Below, in pieces: positions 23,634 through 32,279 of a DNA stretch of 33,670 bases (within the stretch, counting starts at the first letter, position 1; every line of letters begins with the position of its first letter). A program made the position numbers and the translations under genes. Source of the stretch: an uncultured Bacteroidaceae bacterium. Lineage in GTDB: Bacteria > Bacteroidota > Bacteroidia > Bacteroidales > Bacteroidaceae. The notes beneath the pieces are model-generated. The model had not been told where the DNA came from and ran no database searches. It saw only the letters and a list, made by a program, of their open reading frames with translations. The stretch is taken from the NCBI GenBank assembly GCA_904501945.1, contig CAJGCU010000008.1:1-33670 (forward strand), read 5' to 3'.

Positions 23634-24965
23634 TTATTCAAACATTTTGTTGAATTCCTCTGTGCTTACAGTACTTTCCTTCAATGTAACCTTTTCCTTA
23701 ATAGCTGCGCCCAATTTCACTTCGATGCAACGGTCAATAAGATTATCCACTGTTTCACGCTTCTTCAACATCTCCTTAACAGAGTTCTCCAAATATTCTT
23801 CTGGAATATTCAGCATGCCATATTGAGCGAACTGCATACGAGTTACCTCCTTAGCCATGTTCTTCACATCCTCGTCGTCCACCTTTATTTCATTCATCTC
23901 AACCAACTTCTCTTTGATGAGGTGCCAAGTCAGTTCTTCAATGCTCTTCTCGAACTGAGCGTCAACCTTCTCCTGATCGCCCACGTTTGCCAAAAGTATC
24001 TTCTTCAGTTTATCTTCTGGGAATTCAAGCTTGCCAACCTTCTCTGTCACATACTTGCGAACATCGAGAATGAACTTATAGTCGCTGTCTTTCTTGAACT
24101 GGTCTTCAATCAAAGCCTTCACACGAGCACGGAATTCCTCTTCTGTCTTCACTTCGCCACCAGGGAACACTGTGTCAAACAGTTCCTGATTGAATGGGCC
24201 TGGTACAAAACGAGTAATTTCTGTAATCTGGAAGTTGAATTCACCCTTGTGGTTGAGCGCATCCTCCTTTTCCACCTTCAGAAGAGAAGTCAGCTCTGCT
24301 TCATTATTGTCATAAGCAACAGAAGGATTGAAAGTGATGATGTCGTTCATCTTCACGCCATCAAAAAACTTCTTCTGGTCTTCGTTTTTGAAATACTTTG
24401 GAAGCATAACAACGTTTTCAGCAGAAACAGGATTCTCAACATCAAGCTCAGTGATTGTACCCTTCACCATGTCGTTGTCCTCGTAAGAATCAACCTTTTC
24501 GTAGTTTCCGCCACGCTGACGATACATGTCAACCTGATTCTCCACCATCTGGTCAGTTACATCCACATTGTAGTAGCTGATTTTATCCTTCTTTGACAGA
24601 GATACTTCAAACTCAGGAGCAATAGCCAAATCAAACTTAAACGTAAAGCTCTCACCCTCCTTCAACTCCACATTGTTGTTGTCTTCTGTAGGGAGAGGTT
24701 CACCCAGCATATTAATCTTATTTTCGCGGATATAGCCAAACAGACCTTCCTGAAGCACCTTGTTTACTTCCTCTGCAAGAATGCCCACGCCAAACTGTTT
24801 TTTAATCAGCCCTACAGGCACCATGCCTGGACGGAAACCCGGCATATTCATTTTCTTCTTAGCGTCCTTGATAGCCTTCTCATACTTCTCTGTATAGTCG
24901 GCAGGCTCAACAACGGCAGTAATCACCGCGTTCACCTTGTCAATGTTCTCTACTGAAATATTCAT
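23634..24965 (-). CDS. tig: Trigger factor, ribosome-associated chaperone
   Basis: Binds at the ribosome exit tunnel and shields nascent chains. 443 aa, in the usual range. The ribosome-binding loop is GFRPGMVPVGLIKKQFG, matching the family GFRxGxxP signature, in an N-terminal domain starting MNISVENIDKVNAVITAVVE. The middle FKBP-like domain (about 150-245) is divergent, as is common in Bacteroidota. The C-terminal helical arms extend from about 265 to the end (TEEEFRARVKALIEDQFKKD and the MAKEVTRMQFAQYG helix). Upstream of clpP-clpX but separated from them by a strong terminator and the clpP promoter. Confidence 0.95.
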   Translation of the reverse strand: MNISVENIDKVNAVITAVVEPADYTEKYEKAIKDAKKKMNMPGFRPGMVPVGLIKKQFGVGILAEEVNKVLQEGLFGYIRENKINMLGEPLPTEDNNNVELKEGESFTFKFDLAIAPEFEVSLSKKDKISYYNVDVTDQMVENQVDMYRQRGGNYEKVDSYEDNDMVKGTITELDVENPVSAENVVMLPKYFKNEDQKKFFDGVKMNDIITFNPSVAYDNNEAELTSLLKVEKEDALNHKGEFNFQITEITRFVPGPFNQELFDTVFPGGEVKTEEEFRARVKALIEDQFKKDSDYKFILDVRKYVTEKVGKLEFPEDKLKKILLANVGDQEKVDAQFEKSIEELTWHLIKEKLVEMNEIKVDDEDVKNMAKEVTRMQFAQYGMLNIPEEYLENSVKEMLKKRETVDNLIDRCIEVKLGAAIKEKVTLKESTVSTEEFNKMFE

Positions 24966-25052
24966 ATTTTAAAGATTATAATTATAGATTTTTCAAACCA
25001 AAATTAGGCAACCAGACACAGCTTGTCTGTCACCAATATTCAAAATCGGGCA

Positions 25053-25060
25053 CAAAGGTA
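25053..25060 (-). promoter_or_regulatory. Candidate -7 box of tig
   Basis: TACCTTTG on the minus strand, exact TAnnTTTG, 88 nt before the tig ATG. No TTTG at the -33 position. Confidence 0.4.
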
Positions 25061-25124
25061 CGAAAAAAATAAGAATTAGGAGCCAGGAATCAGGAATTAT
25101 TTCCCCAATCAACATATTTATTGC

Positions 25125-25132
25125 TATATTTG
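25125..25132 (+). promoter_or_regulatory. Candidate -7 box of the CAT-like gene
   Basis: TATATTTG, an exact TAnnTTTG on the plus strand, 48 nt before ATG 25180. The -33 region reads TTCC, so support is partial. It lies back to back with the tig -7 box. Confidence 0.4.
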
Positions 25133-25179
25133 CATACTGATTGATAGTTGAAATATAGGTACAGGAAAACAAAACACAG

Positions 25180-25794
25180 ATGAAAGCAGTTAATCCCCAA
25201 GAGACCAGTCGAGCATACGCCTTCGAAATGTGGATGAAAGCTCCCATGCCGATGGTCACCATTTTCAAGACACTCAATGTTTCACGCCTTGTCAAAATCA
25301 GCCATAAAAAAGGAATGAAATTCAACATGCTGATGTGCTACTGCATTGGCAAAGCGGCAAGCGGCATCAAGGAGTTTTATTTGCTACCCGTCGACGACAA
25401 ACTCATGCAATATGACACCATAGCAGTAAACACCATTGTTGCCAACCGGGAAGGAGAAGTAAGTTCTTGCGACATCCCATTTGTGAATGATCTATCTCTT
25501 TTCAACCAACATTATCAGCAACTTACAAAGCAAGTGGCAGAAAGCTGTACAAACCACGACATCACAGAAAGCATGGTAATTGGCACATCGGCCTTGGTAC
25601 GATATGACATCGATGGCGCTGTCGGTATGTATAGCGGCATCTTCAACAACCCATTTCTGATTTGGGGCAAATACAAGCGCAATTGGTTCAAAAAGACGCT
25701 ATCTATTTCATTCCAGTTCCACCACACTCAAATGGACGGAGCTCATGCTGCACTGTTTCTAGACAGATTACAAAAAGAGATAAACATATTGTAA
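25180..25794 (+). CDS. Chloramphenicol acetyltransferase-like (CatA fold) O-acetyltransferase
   Basis: The only plus-strand gene. 204 aa, slightly shorter than classical CAT (about 213-220 aa). The family signature HHxxxDG is present near the C-terminus (SFQFHHTQMDGAHAALFLDR), with the catalytic histidine and structural aspartate. MLMCYCIGKAASGIKEF matches the CAT core helix and IPFVNDLSLFNQHY an early core region. The N-terminal strand before FEMWMKAPMPMVTIFKTLNV is short. Substrate is unknown: many chromosomal CAT-fold proteins in Bacteroidota have no demonstrated chloramphenicol activity, and the sequence is divergent from the type I-III enzymes I can recall. Followed after 10 nt by a 14-nt perfect palindrome (25805-25818) and then by a dispersed repeat. 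Confidence 0.8.
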   Translation: MKAVNPQETSRAYAFEMWMKAPMPMVTIFKTLNVSRLVKISHKKGMKFNMLMCYCIGKAASGIKEFYLLPVDDKLMQYDTIAVNTIVANREGEVSSCDIPFVNDLSLFNQHYQQLTKQVAESCTNHDITESMVIGTSALVRYDIDGAVGMYSGIFNNPFLIWGKYKRNWFKKTLSISFQFHHTQMDGAHAALFLDRLQKEINIL

Positions 25795-25804
25795 GAAAAA
25801 CATT

Positions 25805-25818
25805 GGCTGTCGACAGCC
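25805..25818. repeat. 14-nt perfect palindrome after the CAT-like gene
   Basis: ggctgtcgacagcc, a perfect palindrome 11 nt past the stop of the CAT-like gene. There is no T-run behind it, so it is not a convincing terminator; it could be a protein-binding site. Confidence 0.35.
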
Positions 25819-25883
25819 TACACTTTCATTAAACACCAACCACCTTCAAAATAAATCTTTTATCTACATTTTCCCCACATAAA

Positions 25884-25959
25884 CACCGCCTACATAATAT
25901 TTAGAACATCGCGTTTGGAATATTTCACACACGGTGTTTAAACTATCATGTAGGCGGTG
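25884..25959. repeat. Dispersed palindromic intergenic repeat, copy 2
   Basis: Bounded by perfect 12-bp terminal inverted repeats: caccgcctacat (25884-25895) and atgtaggcggtg (25948-25959). The interior (aatatttcacacacggtgtt) aligns with copy 1 at 1109-1183; the first 18 nt after the leading c are identical. Lies in the convergent gap between the CAT-like gene and the NSS transporter. Its small size and terminal inverted repeats resemble a MITE or REP-like unit. Confidence 0.65.
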
Positions 25960-25999
25960 AAGACGTAAGAAAGCCATAAACTATCATTATGCACTATAC

Positions 26000-26031
26000 A
26001 AAAAAAGCCGCATGGCTAACAGGCATGCGGC
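26000..26031 (-). terminator. Terminator of the NSS transporter gene
   Basis: Perfect 8-bp stem gccgcatg (26007-26014) against catgcggc (26024-26031), 9-nt loop, followed on the minus strand by seven T (26000-26006). About 30 nt past the stop codon. Confidence 0.8.
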
Positions 26032-26060
26032 AATATGCGAATAATGGAACAATGATTTTC

Positions 26061-27446
26061 TTACTTCAAGAAACTGAACATTCCCAATTCGTTGGCAAAG
26101 ACAAGCATAATACAGAGAGGAGCAAGATAGCGGATGATGAAACGATAAATGGAATAAAGGGGGCAACGGATTGTGCCGTTGTTGGTCATTTCTGCCCGCA
26201 ACACTTTCTCGTCAACCACCCAGCCAAGAAATACGCACATCAGCATTCCACCTATTGGCATAATGAATTTGGCAACAAGAAAATCGAAGAAATCAAAGAA
26301 TCCTAAGCCAAAGATTGTCACATCTTTCCATGCTCCGAACGAGAGAGAGCAGAAAGTTCCAAACAGAAGGCAAACTGTCCCAACAAAGGTAGACGAATGA
26401 AGACGTGAAAGATTGAATTTCTTATGGAAATATACAGCAGTCATCTCAAGCATAGAAATGGTGCTGGTAAGAGCCGCCAAAACCAGCAACAAATAGAAAA
26501 AGAGAGACGAAATGTATGCTAAAAAAGGAACATTCCCAAACACCTGCTGAAAAACATTGGGCAAGGTGATGAACACGAGCGATGGACCTGCATCTGGCTG
26601 AAGATTAGGGATGGAATAGACTGCGGGGAAAATGATGACTCCGCTGAGCAGTGCCACTGACGTGTCAATGCCAGCTACGCTAAGTCCATTTTTCATCAAG
26701 TCTGTATCTTTGCGAAAATAGCAAGCATAAGTACAAAGGCATCCCAATCCGACACTCAGAGAGAACAATGCCTGTCCCATAGCACTAATGACGACAGAAC
26801 TGGTTACTTTTGAAAAATCAGGTTCGAACAAAAACCTGAGTCCCTGCGATGCATTAGGCAAGGTCAGTGAGCAGACAGCCAAGACAATGAGAAGAATGAA
26901 CAGAATCGGCATCATGATTCGCGAAGCGCGTTCAATACCTTGCTGCACACCTAAAACAACAATGGCACAAGTGGCTATAATGATAAGAGCCGTCCAAATG
27001 ACAGGCTGTACAGGATCTGTCGAAAAGGCTGCAAAGTCCAAAGAATAATCGGCAGCACCTTTGTGCATAAATCCCCCCTTTAATGCTTCGAAGAAATAGT
27101 GAAGAGTCCATCCTGCCACGACTGAGTAGTAGCTCAGAACCAGAAAACCGCCAACAACAGGAACGAGCCCCATCCACTTCCAGCCACGACGCCCGCCACC
27201 CATTTTATGGAAAGAGTCTGCCACAGTACTGCCTCCATGCCGTCCAATGGCGAACTCTGTCACCATAATAGGTGTGGCCAGCAAAAACATAAAGAATATA
27301 TAGATAAGGATGAAAGCAGCACCACCATTGGCACCTGTTTCTGTAGGGAATCTCCACACATTACCCAACCCAACTGCGCTTCCTGCAGCTGCCAAAACAG
27401 CTCCTACTTTGGAAGCAAAGAGATTTTTCCCTGATGTACGGCTCAT
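26061..27446 (-). CDS. Sodium-dependent transporter, NSS (SNF) family
   Basis: Inner-membrane symporter that uses the sodium gradient to import a small amine or amino acid; substrate cannot be told from sequence. 461 aa, about 12 hydrophobic segments. The first membrane helix carries the family signature AAAGSAVGLGNVWRFPTE followed by NGGAAFILIYI, which forms the Na+/substrate site in LeuT-type proteins; next is PIMVTEFAIGR. Later family stretches are FFEALKGGF, MGQALFSLSVGLGCLCTYAC and FLAYISSLFFYLLLVLAALTS. Located 32 nt after the DUF4878-like lipoprotein gene on the same strand, so it may be the last gene of the era-der unit; a terminator follows. Confidence 0.92.
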   Translation of the reverse strand: MSRTSGKNLFASKVGAVLAAAGSAVGLGNVWRFPTETGANGGAAFILIYIFFMFLLATPIMVTEFAIGRHGGSTVADSFHKMGGGRRGWKWMGLVPVVGGFLVLSYYSVVAGWTLHYFFEALKGGFMHKGAADYSLDFAAFSTDPVQPVIWTALIIIATCAIVVLGVQQGIERASRIMMPILFILLIVLAVCSLTLPNASQGLRFLFEPDFSKVTSSVVISAMGQALFSLSVGLGCLCTYACYFRKDTDLMKNGLSVAGIDTSVALLSGVIIFPAVYSIPNLQPDAGPSLVFITLPNVFQQVFGNVPFLAYISSLFFYLLLVLAALTSTISMLEMTAVYFHKKFNLSRLHSSTFVGTVCLLFGTFCSLSFGAWKDVTIFGLGFFDFFDFLVAKFIMPIGGMLMCVFLGWVVDEKVLRAEMTNNGTIRCPLYSIYRFIIRYLAPLCIMLVFANELGMFSFLK

Positions 27447-27478
27447 ATTACAATTTGAATTTGGTTTATTACCTGCCT

Positions 27479-27886
27479 TCAGTTTCTTATCCGTATTTTC
27501 CAGTCCTCCCCACGACGCACCATCTTCTGCGAAACGACTTCCTTCGTGCTGTCAGCAAACACATACTGATAATGCGCTGTACAAACACTATCATTAAGCA
27601 GATGCACATCTATCACTTCGACAGCAAGCACTTCTGCACACTCCGTACGTTTCCACTCCTGATGCTGACGCAACACATTTTTCAAGGATTCCATTTGAAG
27701 CGAATCAAGCGTCACGCCAAAATCGGCATGTTCAAAATAACAATCGAAATTGCCAGTCTGCAATGCCTCCAGCGCCTCTTCTAATACAACTTTTGCCGCT
27801 TCTTCTGGACTTTGGGGACCAGATTGGCATGCTGTCACAAAGAGCAACAACAAGCTACAGAATATTTGCAAGTTTCTCATAGGCAT
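27479..27886 (-). CDS. Small lipoprotein, DUF4878-like
   Basis: 135 aa. Lipoprotein signal sequence with a lipobox ending in cysteine (CSLLLLFVTACQSGPQS), so it is membrane-anchored outside the cytoplasm. The mature part (SPEEAAKVVLEEALEALQTGN, YFEHADFGVTLDS, then beta strands VLAVEVIDVHLLNDSVCTAH to VVSQKMVRRGEDWKIRIRN) fits the NTF2-like/DUF4878 fold with a helix followed by strands ending in a W-K-I motif. Function unknown. ATG 27886 abuts the der stop codon with no gap (TAAATG), so it is probably translated with der; a second ATG two codons in (27880) gives MRNLQIF and is equally possible. Confidence 0.78.
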   Translation of the reverse strand: MPMRNLQIFCSLLLLFVTACQSGPQSPEEAAKVVLEEALEALQTGNFDCYFEHADFGVTLDSLQMESLKNVLRQHQEWKRTECAEVLAVEVIDVHLLNDSVCTAHYQYVFADSTKEVVSQKMVRRGEDWKIRIRN

Positions 27887-29200
27887 TTATTTCTGCCTGA
27901 TGTACACATTAATAGGAGTTCCCTTGAAATCCCAGTGCGCACGAATCTGATTCTCGAGAAAACGCCTGTATGGCTCTTTCACATACTGAGGCAAATTCGC
28001 ATAGAACACAAAAGATGGAACACGCGTTTCTGGAATCTGCATCACATACTTGATTTTAATATACTTACCTTTTAGCGACGGAGGCGGAGTAGCTTCAATA
28101 ATTGGAAGCATCACTTCGTTGAGTTTAGCTGTAGAAACCTTGTTGGTACGCACGTTGTAGACTCGCTGTGCTTCCTCCAGCACACGGAAAATGCGCTGCT
28201 TGGTTGTTGCCGATGCAAAAATGATGCTGAAATCCGTGAAAGGAGCAAATCGTTCACGTATAGCATGCTCGAAATAGCGTATTGCCTCATTGCTCTTATT
28301 CTCCACAAGATCCCACTTGTTAACAACAACAACAAGTCCCTTTTGATTACGCTGTATCAATTGGAAAATATTGATATCCTGCCCCTCTATTCCTCGTGTA
28401 GCATCAATCATCAGCACACAAACATCTGAGTTTTCAATGGCACGAATACTTCGCATAACAGAATAATACTCAAGGTCTTCAGTCACCTTATTCTTCTTTC
28501 TGATTCCAGCCGTATCAACAAGGAAGAAATTGAACCCAAACTTCTCATATTTGGTGTAGATAGAGTCGCGCGTTGTGCCTGCGATGTCTGTCACCACATT
28601 GCGGTTGTCATCCAGAAAGGCATTGATGATGGAAGACTTGCCTGCATTTGGACGACCGACAACGGCAATACGAGGAATATCCTCTTCGATTACTTCCGTC
28701 ATTTCTTTGGTAAAACTTGCAACCACAGCATCCAGCAAATCGCCTGTACCACTACCCGTAAGAGAACTGATGCAGATAGGATCTCCAAGACCTAATGTGT
28801 AGAATTCTGCAGCATCGTAACGGAGTTCGTTGCTATCCACTTTATTGCTCACCAAGAATGTCGGAATCTTACTGCGACGAAGAATATTTGCCACAGCCAT
28901 ATCAAGATCCGTCACACCAGTCTTCACATCGACCATGAAAAGAATGACATCGCACTCTTCGATGGCGATAAGAACCTGACGACGAATTTCTTCTTCAAAT
29001 ATATCATCAGAATTAACTACCCAGCCGCCAGTATCGACGACTGAAAACTCTTTGTTACCCCACTCGCACTTGCCGTACTGACGGTCACGAGTAGTTCCAG
29101 CCTCGTCACTGACAATAGCATGACGAGTCTTTGTCAACCTGTTGAAAAGAGTGGACTTACCTACATTGGGACGTCCAACAATTGCTACCAAATTTGCCAT
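27887..29200 (-). CDS. der: Ribosome biogenesis GTPase Der (EngA)
   Basis: Double-GTPase assembly factor of the 50S subunit. 437 aa from ATG 29200 (MANLVAIVGRPNVGKSTLFN); an in-frame extension to 29233 adds 11 residues not seen in the family. First G domain: GRPNVGKS (9-16), DTGGW, NKVD. Second G domain: VVGRPNAGKSS, DTAGIRKK, NKWD. A C-terminal KH-like domain ends VYIRQK. Encoded in the yceD-rpmF-fabH-era-der series, common in Bacteroidales. Confidence 0.96.
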   Translation of the reverse strand: MANLVAIVGRPNVGKSTLFNRLTKTRHAIVSDEAGTTRDRQYGKCEWGNKEFSVVDTGGWVVNSDDIFEEEIRRQVLIAIEECDVILFMVDVKTGVTDLDMAVANILRRSKIPTFLVSNKVDSNELRYDAAEFYTLGLGDPICISSLTGSGTGDLLDAVVASFTKEMTEVIEEDIPRIAVVGRPNAGKSSIINAFLDDNRNVVTDIAGTTRDSIYTKYEKFGFNFFLVDTAGIRKKNKVTEDLEYYSVMRSIRAIENSDVCVLMIDATRGIEGQDINIFQLIQRNQKGLVVVVNKWDLVENKSNEAIRYFEHAIRERFAPFTDFSIIFASATTKQRIFRVLEEAQRVYNVRTNKVSTAKLNEVMLPIIEATPPPSLKGKYIKIKYVMQIPETRVPSFVFYANLPQYVKEPYRRFLENQIRAHWDFKGTPINVYIRQK

Positions 29201-29346
29201 AACAATAAAAACAAATTTATTAAGAGTTCTCACGAACTGAGAGCCATCATCACCTTAAAGGTTAATACTATCCCAAATCCTCGATGGCTCTCCCTCTCCT
29301 TCAGAAAGGGCGAAGACGGGATTTTTATTTCATCAGAAATCCAACA

Positions 29347-30228
29347 TCATTCGGGATTGTACCCAAACAAGTTCAATGACTTAGTCGAATTTCTCCAGTC
29401 TTTATCTACTTTAACAAATGTTTCCAAATAAATACTCTTTCCGAAGAATTTTTCCAAACTCTTTCGAGCTTCTGTGGCAACTTTCTTCAAAGCCTTTCCA
29501 CCATGACCGATAATGATACCCTTCTGGCTGTCACGCTCCACATAAATAACTGCATTGATATGGATATGAGTCTTATCTTCTTTAAAGCTTTCAATTCCAA
29601 CTTCAACAGAATAAGGTATTTCCTTGTCGTAATAAAGAAGTATCTTCTCACGAATAATTTCTGTCACAAAAAAGCGGGCTGGCTTGTCTGTCAGCTGATC
29701 CTTTTCAAAATAAGGAGGACATTCTGGTAGTAGCTCCTTTATTCGGTCTAAAACTGGCTGAACGTTAAAACGATGCAATGCTGATATTGGAACTATTTCA
29801 GCCAGAGGAAGCACTTCATGCCATTGTTCAACTAAAGCAACTAAGTTTTTCTCATCAGTAAGATCTATCTTGTTGATAAGTACAATAATGGGAACTTCCA
29901 TCTTTGACACTTTCTGCAAGAAATCACTATTCTTATCAATCTTCTCAATAGGGTCAGTCACATACAACAGCACATCAGCATCAACTAAAGCACTCTCAGA
30001 AAAAGCCAACATTGACTCTTGCAACTTGTAGTTAGGCTTCAACACTCCAGGAGTATCAGAGAAAACAATCTGTGCATCAGCATCATTGATAATACCCATG
30101 ATGCGATGACGAGTTGTCTGAGCCTTAAATGTCGCAATAGAAATCCTTTCACCTACCAACAAATTCATCAACGTGGACTTTCCCACATTTGGATTACCTA
30201 CAATATTTACAAAACCTGATTTGTGCAT
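29347..30228 (-). CDS. era: Ribosome biogenesis GTPase Era
   Basis: Small GTPase that binds the 3' end of 16S rRNA during 30S maturation. 293 aa from ATG 30228 (MHKSGFVNIVGNPNVGKSTL), the family start; a longer reading to 30309 adds residues without resemblance. G1 GNPNVGKS, G3 DTPG (SDTPGVLKPNYKLQ), G4 NKID. The C-terminal KH domain has IIIGHGGKALKKVATEARK, the GxxG-type RNA-binding loop. It follows fabH after a terminator-like hairpin (30330-30366), so part of its transcription may come from a promoter in the 160-nt gap. Confidence 0.95.
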   Translation of the reverse strand: MHKSGFVNIVGNPNVGKSTLMNLLVGERISIATFKAQTTRHRIMGIINDADAQIVFSDTPGVLKPNYKLQESMLAFSESALVDADVLLYVTDPIEKIDKNSDFLQKVSKMEVPIIVLINKIDLTDEKNLVALVEQWHEVLPLAEIVPISALHRFNVQPVLDRIKELLPECPPYFEKDQLTDKPARFFVTEIIREKILLYYDKEIPYSVEVGIESFKEDKTHIHINAVIYVERDSQKGIIIGHGGKALKKVATEARKSLEKFFGKSIYLETFVKVDKDWRNSTKSLNLFGYNPE

Positions 30229-30329
30229 AAAAAAATAATTAAATACTTGATTTTCAACATTTCGCCACTGCAACCCCAGACAACGACCTTTCTGACGTAA
30301 CTTCAACAATCAACGATATTGTTTTAACC

Positions 30330-30366
30330 AAAAAGGGCGCACCGTTTTCTGTGCGATGCGCTCTTT
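30330..30366 (-). terminator. Terminator-like hairpin after fabH
   Basis: 12-bp imperfect stem 30332-30343 against 30355-30366 (one A-C mismatch, one G-U), 11-nt loop, followed on the minus strand by a T-run (30330-30334). It could end or attenuate yceD-rpmF-fabH transcription before era. Confidence 0.6.
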
Positions 30367-30390
30367 GCTTGTATCAATGTTTACACTGAA

Positions 30391-31476
30391 TCAAAATTGA
30401 ATACCTCTCTTGGTATACCATTCTTCACGGCTAATCTGACCCTCCTTGTAGAATTCAGCGGGATTGTCAGCATACTTGCTGCCATCATAGCCCCAAATCA
30501 TGTAACTTGCTCCCCAAGAGAAACCTGCACCAAAAGCGGTAAAAATCAATTTATCACCTTTCTTCAGTTGCTGTTCATATTCCCAAAGGCAAAGTGGAAG
30601 CGTACCAGCAGAAGTATTTGCCATGTGGTCTACATTAATCATCACATGATCTTCTTCTACACCTATACGACGAGCCACTGCACTTTCAATTCGAACATTT
30701 GCCTGATGAGGAATAATCCACGCTATATCATCCTTGGTCAGATTATTGCGATTGATGATTTGTTCCACAGAATCTGCCATATTAGTAACAGCGTGCTTAA
30801 ACACAGAGCGACCTTCCTGATAAACATAATGAAGTCGCTGGTCTACTGTCTCATGACTTGAAGGCAATGCCGAACCACCTGCTGCCTTATGAAGGAGATC
30901 ATAGCCCTTCCCGTCAACACGAAGGTAACTGTCCATCAAGCCATATTCCTCTTCTGTTGCCTCTAACATAACACACGCTGCACCATCTGCAAATATAGGA
31001 CAAGTGTTGCGATCTTCATAGTTTGTTATAGATGTCATCTGATCTCCACCACAAACAATGACTTTCTTGAAACGCCCACTACGAATATAATTAGCTCCTG
31101 TTTCCATTGCATAAAGGAAACCTGCACAAGCAGCCTCCATATCGAAGCCAAAAGCATTCTTCATGCCAAACTCACCAATGATGAGCGAAGCGGTTGAAGG
31201 GAAATGATAGTCAGGCGTGGTCGTAGCAACAAGCACAGCATCAATTGATTCAGGATTAGCACCCGTCTTATCAAGAAGCTGCTTAACAGCCTTCTTCATC
31301 ATAAACGAAGTACCTACACCTTCCTGAGGTTTGAGGACATGGCGAGTCTTCACACCAATGCGTTCCATAATCCACTCATCGCTTGTTTCAACGAGAGTAG
31401 CCATCTCCTCATTATCAAGGATATAAGTTGGAACCCATCCGCCTATACCTGTAATAACAGCATTGATCTTTCCCAT
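30391..31476 (-). CDS. fabH: 3-oxoacyl-ACP synthase III (FabH)
   Basis: Condenses acetyl-CoA with malonyl-ACP to start fatty-acid synthesis. 361 aa. Catalytic triad: C117 in MEAACAGFL, H257 in IIPHQAN, N287 in HMANTSAG. Family strands VLVATTTPDYHFPSTA and GGDQMTSITN are present. Compared with the usual length of about 320-335 residues, the protein carries an extra C-terminal tail of about 30 residues after YMIWGYDG (YADNPAEFYKEGQISREEWY to IQF), which begins after the normal end of the thiolase fold. It follows rpmF by 15 nt, the classical rpmF-fabH linkage. Confidence 0.94.
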   Translation of the reverse strand: MGKINAVITGIGGWVPTYILDNEEMATLVETSDEWIMERIGVKTRHVLKPQEGVGTSFMMKKAVKQLLDKTGANPESIDAVLVATTTPDYHFPSTASLIIGEFGMKNAFGFDMEAACAGFLYAMETGANYIRSGRFKKVIVCGGDQMTSITNYEDRNTCPIFADGAACVMLEATEEEYGLMDSYLRVDGKGYDLLHKAAGGSALPSSHETVDQRLHYVYQEGRSVFKHAVTNMADSVEQIINRNNLTKDDIAWIIPHQANVRIESAVARRIGVEEDHVMINVDHMANTSAGTLPLCLWEYEQQLKKGDKLIFTAFGAGFSWGASYMIWGYDGSKYADNPAEFYKEGQISREEWYTKRGIQF

Positions 31477-31491
31477 AAAAGAGGATTTTGA

Positions 31492-31677
31492 TTAGATTGC
31501 TGCTTCCTTTACAATAGCAACTTTACCACGATAATAACCGCATGCAGAACATACTGTGTGGTAAACATAGAATTCACCGCAGTTTGGACATACTGCAAGT
31601 GTAGGAGCTACTGCAACGTCATGAGTTCTTCTTTTTCTAGTACGAGTCTTTGACTGTCTTCTTTTAGGATGTGCCAT
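31492..31677 (-). CDS. rpmF: 50S ribosomal protein L32
   Basis: 61 aa. Starts MAHPKRRQSKTRTRKRRTHD, the basic L32 signature. It keeps the four zinc-binding cysteines (C30, C33, C43, C46: CPNC and CSAC). Sits 6 nt after the yceD-like gene and 15 nt before fabH. Confidence 0.97.
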   Translation of the reverse strand: MAHPKRRQSKTRTRKRRTHDVAVAPTLAVCPNCGEFYVYHTVCSACGYYRGKVAIVKEAAI

Positions 31678-31683
31678 TTTTTT

Positions 31684-32271
31684 TTATTTTTTATTGTTAT
31701 CTTTTAATGTTTTCAGTACTGCCCACCGACTGTCCACGGGTTCAACGGAATCTTCACCAGTTAACAAATCTAATGCACTACTATTTTCTGAATCCGAGCA
31801 CTCATCATCTTCTGCTCCACTTCGGGTGGATTGACGTCGGCTGAGTTCGAACATCATCGCATCATCACATTTTCCAGGTTCATGACAATGCGTCATCGGC
31901 ATGCTAAGCGCTATAAATTCATAGATGAACTGTGCAAGGTCAAGATAACCTTCTGCCTCAGAAACAATTACACATTCACCATCATCGACATATTCATCAC
32001 CCAATTTCACGCTCAAAACATCTGTAGTCTCAATCCGCAATTCGAGATCTGACAGACAACGATCACAAGGAACAATGACATAGCCAATACTCTGTATTTG
32101 GAACTTAAAGATAGTGCCCGTACTAAAACACCTTACAGTTGTACGAATATCACCACGCTGCAAAAGCCCATCAATACTGGAAAAGAAAGTATCCCCAATA
32201 TGATACTCGAAAGTTTTACCTTCAAGCTGCGGACTCAGCAAATCAATCTTATAAGTATCCATTATACCCAT
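31684..32271 (-). CDS. DUF177/YceD family protein
   Basis: 195 aa. YceD-family proteins are encoded next to rpmF in many bacteria and are linked to 23S rRNA maturation; that role is family knowledge, not shown here. The conserved core has CDRCLSDLEL (C69, C72), followed by an acidic stretch (KLGDEYVDDGECVIVSEAEG) and the family-like EFIALSMPMTHCHEPGKC motif (about 119-135). Residues about 145-180 form an acidic, serine-rich tail, ending in SRWAVLKTLKDNNKK, which matches the family C-terminus. ATG 32271 or 32262 (MDTYKIDLL) are both possible. First gene of the yceD-rpmF-fabH unit, with a -7 box at 32280-32287. Confidence 0.88.
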   Translation of the reverse strand: MGIMDTYKIDLLSPQLEGKTFEYHIGDTFFSSIDGLLQRGDIRTTVRCFSTGTIFKFQIQSIGYVIVPCDRCLSDLELRIETTDVLSVKLGDEYVDDGECVIVSEAEGYLDLAQFIYEFIALSMPMTHCHEPGKCDDAMMFELSRRQSTRSGAEDDECSDSENSSALDLLTGEDSVEPVDSRWAVLKTLKDNNKK

Positions 32272-32279
32272 TTGGAATG

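Noticed and set aside
25180..25794. Calling the CAT-like gene an acquired chloramphenicol resistance gene
   Set aside because: No integron, IS or other resistance gene nearby, and the sequence is not close to known CatA types; the substrate cannot be assigned.
29239..29292. 10-bp inverted repeat (gagagccatc/gatggctctc) between der and era
   Set aside because: 34-nt loop and no T-run; not a credible terminator and not repeated elsewhere in the window.
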